Assembly: GCA_027622655.1 (NCBI GenBank)
Contig: JAQBYI010000022.1
Span: forward strand, 1 to 52,461
Source: Gemmatimonadota bacterium
GTDB lineage: Bacteria; Gemmatimonadota; Gemmatimonadetes; Gemmatimonadales; Gemmatimonadaceae
Direction: 5' to 3'
DNA: 52,461 nucleotides
Below the pieces are notes generated by a model, which made no database searches, was not told where the DNA came from, and saw nothing but the letters and a program-made list of their open reading frames with translations. Both the position numbers and the translations under genes were made by a program. Below are positions 1 through 7,314 of the stretch, piece after piece; the first letter of the stretch is position 1, and every line of letters begins with the position of its first letter.

Positions 1-81
1 TCGAACCCCTTGCGGTAGTCGTCTAAACAGCACCAATCACAGAGTCACATTCCCGCTGAACCAGCACAAGGTGAACTAGCC

Positions 82-465
82 ATGTCCGACAACAAGACCG
101 GTGCAATCGCCTGGGTTGACCTGACTGTTCCTGGCGCGGAGGAGCTGCGCGATTTCTACGCGGCTGTCTGTGGCTGGACGCCGCAGGATGTGAAGATGGG
201 CGACTACGCCGATTACACGATGCGCACCGCAGAGACCGGCGAGGCAATCGCAGGTGTGTGTCATGCCAAGGGAAAGAACTCCGGGCTCCCCAAGCAGTGG
301 CTCGTGTACGTGAGCGTGTCGGACCTCGACGCGTCGCTCGCCGAATGCGTCGGCCGCGGTGGTAAGGTCTACCGCGAAAAAGCGTCGATGGGATCGTACG
401 GCGATTTCGCCGTGATCCAGGATCCCGCGGGCGCGGTGATGGCGTTGATTCAGCCCAAAACGTAG
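82..465 (+). CDS. VOC (glyoxalase/bleomycin-resistance fold) family protein
   Basis: A 127-residue single-domain protein of the vicinal-oxygen-chelate superfamily. The beta-alpha-beta-beta-beta pattern is visible twice: an opening strand IAWVDLTV followed by the helix leading to DFYAAVCGW, and a second module ending in the typical FAVIQDPAGAVMALIQP strand. This subgroup (often compared with CFP-30B-like or 27 kDa antigen-like proteins) has no assigned reaction, so substrate and metal use are unknown. The ATG start is supported by AAGGTGA at 68-74, seven bases upstream. It is the first gene in the window and is not clearly in an operon with the next pair, which starts about 70 bp downstream. 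Confidence 0.9.
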   Translation: MSDNKTGAIAWVDLTVPGAEELRDFYAAVCGWTPQDVKMGDYADYTMRTAETGEAIAGVCHAKGKNSGLPKQWLVYVSVSDLDASLAECVGRGGKVYREKASMGSYGDFAVIQDPAGAVMALIQPKT

Positions 466-532
466 TGACGGCGCGTCGGCACAAGGCAGCCGGGTCGGCT
501 AGATTTCGGTGATGATCCGGGACCGGAGTGAT

Positions 533-733
533 ATGACAGCGCGCGTCGTCGCGCTCAACAGTCCTGAGGCGGGCGAATCGCGTGTGGGCGGTACGCCGGC
601 CGAGCGCGTCGCGCTTGTTGTGGAACTGAGCGCAATGCTCTGGGCGCGTACAGGGAAGCCGCTCCCCGACTATACGCGCGGCACGATGCCGATCGTCGTC
701 ACTACGCTCCGCGCATCCCGCGATCGCAGCTAG
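533..733 (+). CDS. Small hypothetical protein paired with a nucleotidyltransferase
   Basis: A 66-residue soluble protein of unknown function, encoded just 6 bp before the nucleotidyltransferase gene. Visible features are a conserved-looking core TPAERVALVVELSAMLWARTG followed by KPLPDYTRG and TMPIVV. I infer that this is the small partner commonly found ahead of AbiEii/DUF6036-type nucleotidyltransferases, where it may act as an antitoxin or accessory subunit; this is inference from position only. ATG 533 is preferred over GTG 509 because GGAG at 525-528 lies four bases before it. The two genes are almost certainly cotranscribed. Confidence 0.6.
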   Translation: MTARVVALNSPEAGESRVGGTPAERVALVVELSAMLWARTGKPLPDYTRGTMPIVVTTLRASRDRS

Positions 734-739
734 TTCGGC

Positions 740-1186
740 ATGTCGAACGATTTTCGGGACGTTCTCGCTGAATTGGTGAGGGCGGACGCGCGCTTCATGG
801 TTGTTGGTGCGCATGCGCTGGGCGTACACGGAGTGCCTCGCGCGACCCTTGATCTCGATATCTGGATCGATGCCACGCCGGAGAACGCCGGCCGAGTATG
901 GTCCGCTTTGGCGGCTTTCGGAGCTCCTCTCGATTCGCTCGCCGTTCGCGAAGCAGATTTCACGCGTGCGGATGTCGTCGCGCAGTTTGGAGTACCGCCG
1001 TTCCGGATCGACTTTCTCACGACCGTGAGCGGAGTATCGTTCGACGAGGCGTGGAATGATCGCGTCGTCTCAATGTTCGACGATATCGCCGTGCCGTATA
1101 TCGGACGCGACGCTTTCGTTCGCAACAAACGCGCGAGCGGCCGGACGAAGGATCTAGCCGATCTTGAGTCGCTCGGCGAGGTCTAG
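740..1186 (+). CDS. Nucleotidyltransferase-fold protein (AbiEii/DUF6036-like)
   Basis: A 148-residue protein with the minimal nucleotidyltransferase fold. A VVGAHALGVHG segment (residues 21-31, equivalent to the Gly-Ser helix of the fold) is followed by TLDLDIWID with two acidic residues (Asp38, Asp40), and a third acidic position occurs in FRIDFLTTV. The C-terminal stretch RNKRASGRTKDLADLESL is typical of the AbiEii/DUF6036 group, in which Lys-Asp contacts are conserved. Members are often toxins of type IV toxin-antitoxin systems that nucleotidylate tRNA or other targets; activity here is not established. It follows the small partner gene by 6 bp and converges on the D-aminopeptidase gene with only 8 bp between stop codons. 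Confidence 0.75.
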   Translation: MSNDFRDVLAELVRADARFMVVGAHALGVHGVPRATLDLDIWIDATPENAGRVWSALAAFGAPLDSLAVREADFTRADVVAQFGVPPFRIDFLTTVSGVSFDEAWNDRVVSMFDDIAVPYIGRDAFVRNKRASGRTKDLADLESLGEV

Positions 1187-1194
1187 GCGCCGCA

Positions 1195-2094
1195 TCAGTC
1201 CACCGTGATGAACCGGTAGAGCACGCGAATCAACCGGTACGCCTCCGGCATTGTCTCGCGCGTGAACTCGATGGCCGTAGGCGACACCGCGTGCACTTCC
1301 TGCAGCGCCGTCGCCACCTCAACGAACGCCGGGTCGTGATACTCTATCCGAACGATGTAGCCGCGTAGTCGCTCGGGGCTGAAACGCCGAGCGCTGACCA
1401 TCGCCTCGCGCGCGCCCTGCTGGATGTCTCGGCGGGCGTCCGCAAGCGGGCGAAGCTCGACGGCTCGGCTGTTGATCGCGCGCTTCACCACCACGCCACG
1501 CACGGCTGGCGTGACCTCCTTCTGCTGAGCGACTGCCACGTCGTCGCCGGTGACCATCACGACAGGAACGCCGTGCCAGACGGCGAGAATCGAGTTCATT
1601 CCGCCCTCGCCAACGGATCGCCCGTTGACCTGCACGTCCACGAGCACACCGGAGCCGGTGTGCGCGAAGAGTCCGCGTGGTGAACCGGCCTTCGCGTGGT
1701 ATCCAACGAACATGACCGCGTCGAACGTCGAGTCGAGCCCTTCCATCATTCCGTGGCGCTTGAAACTGTGGCTGATCAATCGCGCGCGGGGATCGAGGTC
1801 TTCCGGCAGAATGTTGCGCTGGCCGCCGTGCGAATCGTTCACGAGGACATCAGTTGCGCCCCCTTCAAACGCCCCGCGAATCGCCGCATTGGCATCTTCT
1901 GCCATCAGCTTCCGCGCGCGCCCGTACTCGGCGCCAGCTGGTCCAGTCTGGTTGCTGCCGTTCACGCCGCTGATGCCCTCCATGTCCACGGAGATGTAGA
2001 CTTTGAGCGCCCGCTGGGCCGCGGCCGAATCCGGCGTGGCGATCGTGAGGGCGACTGCGGCAAACGTCGCGACCGTGAGGCGAAAGTGGCGCAT
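1195..2094 (-). CDS. Exported M55 family D-aminopeptidase (DppA-like)
   Basis: A 299-residue zinc peptidase that should release N-terminal D-amino acids from short peptides. The M55 signature SVDMEG is present, and the metal ligands known for Bacillus DppA (Asp8, Glu10, His60, His104, Glu133) map at constant spacing to Asp37, Glu39, His89, His133 and Glu163 here; the catalytic His115 corresponds to His145 in LFAHTGSG. A hydrophobic N-terminus ending AAAQ around residue 27 predicts Sec export, so the enzyme is probably periplasmic, unlike cytoplasmic Bacillus DppA. An upstream in-frame GTG/ATG would put extra residues before the signal peptide, so ATG 2094 is chosen. It lies 93 bp after the DUF5916 gene on the same strand and fits the peptide-degrading theme of the region. 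Confidence 0.9.
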   Translation of the reverse strand: MRHFRLTVATFAAVALTIATPDSAAAQRALKVYISVDMEGISGVNGSNQTGPAGAEYGRARKLMAEDANAAIRGAFEGGATDVLVNDSHGGQRNILPEDLDPRARLISHSFKRHGMMEGLDSTFDAVMFVGYHAKAGSPRGLFAHTGSGVLVDVQVNGRSVGEGGMNSILAVWHGVPVVMVTGDDVAVAQQKEVTPAVRGVVVKRAINSRAVELRPLADARRDIQQGAREAMVSARRFSPERLRGYIVRIEYHDPAFVEVATALQEVHAVSPTAIEFTRETMPEAYRLIRVLYRFITVD

Positions 2095-2118
2095 TGGGGC
2101 TCCGCTGATTGTGAGAAC

Positions 2119-2159
2119 CCGGCAATTGTCGCTGCCAGCCCGGCTCGGCACAATGCCGG
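2119..2159 (-). promoter_or_regulatory. Inverted repeat between DUF5916 gene and dppA-like gene
   Basis: CCGGCAATTGT at 2119-2129 and ACAATGCCGG at 2150-2159 form an imperfect inverted repeat (one bulged A) around a GC-rich 20-base loop, in the 93-bp gap between two minus-strand genes. There is no T-tract, so it is not a classical intrinsic terminator. It could be an attenuating hairpin or an operator for the aminopeptidase gene; no regulator is suggested by context. Confidence 0.3.
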
Positions 2160-2187
2160 CCCCGCTCTGGTCGTCAATATTGGGGTA

Positions 2188-4515
2188 CTAGTACCTGAAC
2201 AAGCGGTTGATCTTGATCACGAACGCGCGGTTCTTGAGCCCGCGCACCGTAGTTGCGGTCGCGTACCGGTCGTCAGTCATGTCGCGCTCATCGGTGTAGA
2301 CCAGGAAGATCTCGCTCCCCGGCGCGTACTCCCAGCGGAACCGCAAATTCGTGCCGAAGGCCCTGTCGGCCGAGCTGTACTGCAGGAGCGCGCTGACGAA
2401 CATCAGCGGCGAGAATCCGTAGTCCACGCGCGTCCGCGCGATACGGGTCGTGAACGAACCGGCCGGCCGCTCGATGCGCGTGATCGTGAACGTCGGCTCC
2501 ATCGTCAGCCCCTGCATCAGGGACACGCGGGCTGGAGTGAATCCGTTGCCCGAGCCGATGGTAAAGCTGCGGATCGTGCCATCGTAATAGTTCCCGGCCT
2601 GCAGTTTTAGTGCACCTGACGCGCGCCGCTGCGCGCCGAAGGCGTACGTCACCTCAACGTCGGAAAAACTGTACGCGCCAGGCGCGACGGGCGCCGGTGA
2701 TCCTGATGGCGTGAATGAATTGCGAAGGAACTCGTAGTCATTGGTGAAGTCGATGGTAAACTTGTCGCTGTTAGCGAACTCGGTGTCGAACTGACCTTTC
2801 CAGATCCGCGCGTCAACGGAACCATCGCCGTTCTCGACGTACTCGCCCGAGCCGGTCCACGCGAACTTCAATATGTTGGGGATGTACTTGGTGGGGCGGG
2901 GACTGAACCGCAACTCGCCGAACGAGCGATTGAAGTCAGCGCGCCGCCTAAAACCGATCTGCGGGTCGAAGTTGCTTCCCACCGACAGGAAGTCGGCCTT
3001 CGCGCCGTATTTGTCCACGCCATAATCGACGCGCGCCTGATAGCTCTGGTCATCGCCCGTCACGTCCGTCGTGTTCGTCTGCGCCCAGTACGCTCCGGCT
3101 GTGAACGCCTGAGTGAGCAGGAAAGTGGCGTCAGCGCCGTACGCCGCGTTCGTTCCCGTGCCCGATGCCGCGACGGATCGGTTGGTGGCCATCAGGCCAA
3201 TCGAACTACGCTGCAGGATGTCTCGCTTTAGGCGGATTACGCTGAAGTTCGTGGCCTCGGTGGCCGATGCCGCGTCACTCGAGGTCCCGATGTCCATGAG
3301 GCCGATCGCGTACTTGCCGAGCTTGCCGGTGAGCCGACCGCCCACGTTGATCGGGATTACGCTGCCGTTGTTGAGCCCGATGCGTCGCGTGTAAAAGAGT
3401 TGGGGAGTGTCGGATCCGCCGCGACCGAAGGCGCCGTTGCCGCCGCGTCCGAAATCAAAGATTCCGCGTCCTTCGAGAAAAAAGTCGCGTTTCTCGGGAA
3501 AGAAGAGACTGAATCGCGTGAGGTTCACCTGCTGTTCGTCGATCTCGACCTGGGCGAAGTCGGTATTGAGCGTGAGGTCGGCCGTGAGATTCGGTGTGAC
3601 GGCGTATTTGATGTCGCCGCCGATCTCGGTTCCAAGCTTGTCCTTCTCCGGTGGCGTGCGAACGTTGTCAGTCGTGAGGCGGGAGATGGCGTACGGCTTC
3701 AGCTCGATGTTCTTTCCTGCCTCGGGGAGGTCGAGTCCGACAAGCGTTCCACCCGCAGACACTTTGTTCAGCGCCTGCGGACCCGAAAGGATTCGCGGCA
3801 CCGGCGTGAGGTAATCCCATTCGTTCTTGTGTCGCACGGCGCGCCGGATCTGGATGCCCCAGACTTGGTCTGGCCCGGAACGATAGCGAAGCGACTTGAA
3901 CGGAATCGCCATCTCGACTGTCCATCCGCCGTCGAAGCGTCCCGACTTCGATGTCCAGACCGGGTTCCAGTCCGTGTTTGATCCGCCCTCGTCAACGACG
4001 GAATAGTCGGCGCGCGCGCCGAGCGGATTCGTGTAGAAGGCGAAGCCGCTGCGACGATCGTAAAACGTGTCGAAGAGCACGCCTATGTGTTCGTTGTTGC
4101 GAAGGCCACTGGTGTCGCGGCGCAACTCGTCGACGATCCAGTCTTCGGGCGGCGACGACTCGTAGCACTTGCACGTGAGGTACATGTTCTTGTCGTCGTA
4201 CGTGATCCAGATATCGCTGCGTTCGGTGGCAGGCTCGCCGAAGTCGGGAGCCACCTGAATCATTCCGTCGAACGGCTTCTCGCGCGTGTACACGTCTTCG
4301 TCGAGCACGCCGTCGAGCTTGAGCGGCTCGGAAAGCTTGATGGCGCGGATCGTCTTCTGGCCCTGAGCATCGCTCGTCATGACCTCCGGAGCGACCGGCC
4401 GCGGCGGGCCGTCAATCACAACGGATGACTGGGCATGCGCGGAGGCGCCGTAGAGTGTCGTGAGCGCAATCACGATCAGCGCGCCGGTCAGGCGGCGCGT
4501 GTGGTCCTGGGTCAT
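2188..4515 (-). CDS. DUF5916 outer-membrane beta-barrel protein with CBM9-like domain
   Basis: A 775-residue exported protein. Residues 1-28 are a Sec signal peptide ending SAHAQ. A CBM9-like carbohydrate-binding fold follows (about 55-235; DGVLDEDVY and WTVEMAIPFKSLRY are typical motifs), and the remainder matches DUF5916, with the diagnostic LFFPEKRDFFLEGRGIFDFG near the middle and alternating strands to the C-terminal INRLFRY. An outer-membrane location is likely. Members are abundant in Gemmatimonadota and Bacteroidota and are suspected of binding or importing polymers or peptides; the ligand is unknown. The open frame extends upstream to 4740, but those residues lack a signal peptide, so ATG 4515 is used. 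It probably heads a transcript that also contains the D-aminopeptidase gene. Confidence 0.9.
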   Translation of the reverse strand: MTQDHTRRLTGALIVIALTTLYGASAHAQSSVVIDGPPRPVAPEVMTSDAQGQKTIRAIKLSEPLKLDGVLDEDVYTREKPFDGMIQVAPDFGEPATERSDIWITYDDKNMYLTCKCYESSPPEDWIVDELRRDTSGLRNNEHIGVLFDTFYDRRSGFAFYTNPLGARADYSVVDEGGSNTDWNPVWTSKSGRFDGGWTVEMAIPFKSLRYRSGPDQVWGIQIRRAVRHKNEWDYLTPVPRILSGPQALNKVSAGGTLVGLDLPEAGKNIELKPYAISRLTTDNVRTPPEKDKLGTEIGGDIKYAVTPNLTADLTLNTDFAQVEIDEQQVNLTRFSLFFPEKRDFFLEGRGIFDFGRGGNGAFGRGGSDTPQLFYTRRIGLNNGSVIPINVGGRLTGKLGKYAIGLMDIGTSSDAASATEATNFSVIRLKRDILQRSSIGLMATNRSVAASGTGTNAAYGADATFLLTQAFTAGAYWAQTNTTDVTGDDQSYQARVDYGVDKYGAKADFLSVGSNFDPQIGFRRRADFNRSFGELRFSPRPTKYIPNILKFAWTGSGEYVENGDGSVDARIWKGQFDTEFANSDKFTIDFTNDYEFLRNSFTPSGSPAPVAPGAYSFSDVEVTYAFGAQRRASGALKLQAGNYYDGTIRSFTIGSGNGFTPARVSLMQGLTMEPTFTITRIERPAGSFTTRIARTRVDYGFSPLMFVSALLQYSSADRAFGTNLRFRWEYAPGSEIFLVYTDERDMTDDRYATATTVRGLKNRAFVIKINRLFRY

Positions 4516-4656
4516 CGTCGGCGTCGTGTCGGGGGAGGGGAAGGACCCTGAATATGACCTCGTGCGTGGGTGGTGCGGAACCGGCGGAGTGAGAGAGCAT
4601 TCCCATTCTGCAGGTGACCGAGCGGACGCAACGGTCGGTTGGTCTGGCGGACGCCC

Positions 4657-4680
4657 CACGGGAAAGCACTTTGTCCCGTG
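4657..4680. repeat. Inverted repeat upstream of DUF5916 gene
   Basis: CACGGGA (4657-4663) and TCCCGTG (4674-4680) are perfect inverted copies, and the inner AAAG/CTTT bases can extend the stem. It sits in the 259-bp gap between the FAD oxidase and the DUF5916 gene, just before the kinase fossil. It could end the oxidase transcript or be an operator; no T-run is adjacent. Confidence 0.35.
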
Positions 4681-4727
4681 CCCATCCCCATTCATTAGAG
4701 TGTGGCCCTGCCGGTTCCCCGTGACCG

Positions 4728-4778
4728 CTGATCCAGGCACTTGCCGACCGCTACCGCATCGAGCGCGAGCTCGCTCAC
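4728..4778 (+). pseudogene. Fossil N-terminus of a Ser/Thr protein kinase gene
   Basis: On the plus strand this stretch reads LIQALADRYRIERELAH, the hallmark opening of Gemmatimonadota PknB-like kinases (consensus L-x-x-A-L-A-D-R-Y-x-I-E-R-E-L, then the Gly-rich loop). A GTG at 4721 lies seven bases upstream, out of frame, so a one- or two-base indel separates the old start from the remnant. The Gly-rich loop, VAIK lysine and everything after are absent: homology stops where the convergent FAD-oxidase gene ends (4775). I infer that a kinase gene once stood here and was removed by a deletion that brought the oxidase gene up to its first codons. Confidence 0.55.
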
Positions 4779-5929
4779 ACCACGTTGTACTCGCCGGCGC
4801 CGAAGGTCCGCCACCTGAGCGGCGCGATATCCACCGTGTGCGCCGCGCCGTCGAAAATCTCCTCCGACACCGCGAGCCCAGCAGACGGTCCGTGCATCAG
4901 CCCGTGGCCACTGAATCCCGTGCACGCGTAGAGATTCTCCAGCTGCGGTAGCCGGCCGATGATGGCCTGGTCGTCCGGCGTGACCTCGTAGAGGCCCGCC
5001 CATTCGTGAGCGATCTCCGACTCGCCGAGCAACGGAAGGCGCCGCATCGCTGCCTCGACGTGCTGCTCGCGCCAAGTTTCGTCGACCGCCGTGTTGAACG
5101 CGGGCGGCTCGTCGCGGTTCGACATTCCTGTAAGGATCGCGCCGCCCTCGTAGTGGAAGTAGAGTGACTGCGAAAAGTCGATGACGAACGGAAACTTCTT
5201 CGTGAGGCCGGGGATCGGCGACGTCACGGCGATCTGTCGACGGATCGGAACCACCGGCACGTCCACGCCGATCGCGCGGCCGACTTCGCCCGACCAAGGC
5301 CCCGCCGCGAGAAGGAACGTCCCGCCGGAAACGTCGCCCGCCGTGGTCTGAAGCGCTTCGATGCGGCCGTTCTCCACGCGCGCACCGGTGACGCGCACGC
5401 CCGTGCGCAAAGTTGCTCCAGCGCGCGACGCGCCACGGACGTATCCCTGAAGGATGCCGCTCGGGTCCACAAGCCCGTCCTTCTCGTAGAACGTCGCGGC
5501 AAGAATTCCGTCGAGGTTCACCTGCGGCGCCAACCGTGCGACGTCGTCGGGCGCGAGCCACTGCGTGTTGATTCCGTGTGCGTGCTGCAGCTTCACGATG
5601 TCGCGGAACGCAGTGACGTCCTTGTCCGCGTCGAGCAGGAACAGGTACCCACACGGGTTGTAGCCGATCGGCTGCTCGAACTCCTCTTCGAAACGGCCAA
5701 GCAGTTCAAGGCTGAGTTTCGACAGCTCGATGTTTACCGCGGTCGAGAACTGGTGGCGAAATCCGCCGGCGTTGAGCGCCGTGGACCCTGTGCCGAACAG
5801 CTGTTCGGCTTCGAGCACGGTGACGCGGGCGCCGCGCGTTGCGAGATGGTACGCGGCGCTGACTCCCATGACCCCGCCACCGATGATGACGACGTCGGCG
5901 TGGGCCGCGGGGCTGGAGTATTCAGGCAT
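4775..5929 (-). CDS. FAD-dependent amine/amino-acid oxidoreductase (DAO family)
   Basis: A 384-residue flavoprotein of the D-amino-acid oxidase/sarcosine oxidase beta/glycine oxidase family. The Rossmann FAD motif GGGVMG is at residues 17-22 with the ribose-binding acidic residue at the end of the second strand (VTVLEAE, about Glu40). The C-terminal FAD contact HEWAGLYEVTPDDQAIIG and GFSGHGLMHGPSAG are characteristic of the family. It likely oxidises a secondary amine or D-amino acid to an imino acid; substrate cannot be set from sequence. There is no signal peptide. It is divergent from the class V aminotransferase (106 bp apart), and with the neighbouring D-aminopeptidase suggests D-amino-acid or modified amino-acid breakdown. 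Confidence 0.9.
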   Translation of the reverse strand: MPEYSSPAAHADVVIIGGGVMGVSAAYHLATRGARVTVLEAEQLFGTGSTALNAGGFRHQFSTAVNIELSKLSLELLGRFEEEFEQPIGYNPCGYLFLLDADKDVTAFRDIVKLQHAHGINTQWLAPDDVARLAPQVNLDGILAATFYEKDGLVDPSGILQGYVRGASRAGATLRTGVRVTGARVENGRIEALQTTAGDVSGGTFLLAAGPWSGEVGRAIGVDVPVVPIRRQIAVTSPIPGLTKKFPFVIDFSQSLYFHYEGGAILTGMSNRDEPPAFNTAVDETWREQHVEAAMRRLPLLGESEIAHEWAGLYEVTPDDQAIIGRLPQLENLYACTGFSGHGLMHGPSAGLAVSEEIFDGAAHTVDIAPLRWRTFGAGEYNVV

Positions 5930-6035
5930 TGGAGGCGGAAGTTGGGCGTGGGGCCGGCCTCGCGTGAGCCCTCCCGGTCGAGCAGAACGCGCCGGATCTT
6001 CGTATCATACTGTCGGCCCCTACCACGAGATTGCC

Positions 6036-7295
6036 ATGAACAAGCGTGACTTCGTTCGCACGATGGGCGGCGGTGCTGCCGCAATGGTGTTCGGACCGGA
6101 CATCAACGCGCTCTTTGCGAGCTATGCCCACGTGCCCGCGGGCGAACTCGCACAGGACGCGCAGTTCTGGGCCACGATGCGCACGAAGTTCAAGCTCACG
6201 CCCAACTATATAAATCTCGAAAACGGTTACTACTGCTTCCAGCCCGAAGAGGTGCTCGATCAGTTCATCGGTCACGTGCGCTCGATCAACGTGGAAGCGT
6301 CGCACTACATGCGCACGACCCGCCTCGAAGACAAGGCGCGCGTGGCTGGCAAGCTCGCCGAAATGCTGGGGTGCTCGCCGAAGGAAGTGATCATCACGCG
6401 CAACACCACCGAGTCGCTCGACACGGTGGTCTCGGGCTACGACTGGAAACCCGGCGATGAAGCCGTGATGGCCAACCAGGACTACGGCGCGATGATCGAC
6501 CAGTTCCGCCTGGTGGCGCGCCGCTACGGTATGGTCAACAAGTTCGTCGACGTTCCGCTGCACCCGAAATCGGATGAAGAAGTCGTGCAGATCTACGCGG
6601 ATGCGATCACGCCGAGGACGCGCCTGCTGATGGTCTGCCACATCATCAACATCACGGGTCACATCCTGCCCATCGCGAAGATCAGCGACATGGCGCACGC
6701 GCGCGGCGTGGACGTGATGGTTGACGGCGCGCACGCGGTAGCTCATTTCGAATACAAGATTCCGGACCTGCGCTGCGACTACTACGGTTCGTCGCTCCAC
6801 AAATGGCTCTCCGCGCCGCTCGGATCGGGCATGCTCTACGTGAAGGAAGACAAAATCGCGTCGCTCTGGCCGGTATTCTCCGAGTTCAGGCGCGCCGACA
6901 CGGACATCCTGAAGCTCAACCACACCGGCACACACCCGTGCCACACCGACCTCGGCATCGAGAATGCGATCGCATTCCATCAGGCCATCGGTGGCGCGCG
7001 CAAGGAAGCGCGGCTCCGCTACATCCAGCAGTACTGGACGAGCCGGGTGCGTGGTACACCGAAAATCGTGCTGAACACGCCGGTGGACCCGAGCCGGTCG
7101 TGCGGGGTCGCGAACGTCGGCATTGAGGGGATGACGCCCGCCGACGTCGCCAAGACCTTGCTCGACAAGTACAAGATTTTCACCGTGGCGATCAACGGAA
7201 ACGGCGTCCATGGCGTGCGGGTGTCTCCGCAGATCTATACGTCCACTGCCGAACTCGATGCATTCGTGAAGGCGTTGAAGGAAATGGCCGCGTAA
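6036..7295 (+). CDS. Class V aminotransferase, isopenicillin-N-epimerase-like, probable Tat substrate
   Basis: A 419-residue PLP enzyme. Asp230 and His233 (VMVDGAHAVAHF) and the Schiff-base Lys256 in SSLHKWLSAP are all in place; TRNTTESL near 122-129 forms the phosphate cup. This class V branch contains isopenicillin-N-epimerase-like and cysteine-desulfurase-like proteins of unclear substrate. The N-terminus NKRDFVRTMGGGAAAMVF resembles a Tat signal with Lys-Arg rather than Arg-Arg, followed by a hydrophobic stretch, so export is possible. ATG 6036 was chosen over an upstream open frame antisense to the oxidase. A TATCAT box at 6003-6008 is a possible -10 element. It is the first gene of a plus-strand run and precedes the YtcJ-like gene by 19 bp. 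Confidence 0.9.
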   Translation: MNKRDFVRTMGGGAAAMVFGPDINALFASYAHVPAGELAQDAQFWATMRTKFKLTPNYINLENGYYCFQPEEVLDQFIGHVRSINVEASHYMRTTRLEDKARVAGKLAEMLGCSPKEVIITRNTTESLDTVVSGYDWKPGDEAVMANQDYGAMIDQFRLVARRYGMVNKFVDVPLHPKSDEEVVQIYADAITPRTRLLMVCHIINITGHILPIAKISDMAHARGVDVMVDGAHAVAHFEYKIPDLRCDYYGSSLHKWLSAPLGSGMLYVKEDKIASLWPVFSEFRRADTDILKLNHTGTHPCHTDLGIENAIAFHQAIGGARKEARLRYIQQYWTSRVRGTPKIVLNTPVDPSRSCGVANVGIEGMTPADVAKTLLDKYKIFTVAINGNGVHGVRVSPQIYTSTAELDAFVKALKEMAA

Positions 7296-7314
7296 CGGAC
7301 AACACGGAGAGTCG

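Noticed and set aside
4516-4740. A 75-residue N-terminal extension of the DUF5916 protein.
   Set aside because: It has no signal peptide and overlaps the kinase fossil; the internal Met begins a clear signal peptide.
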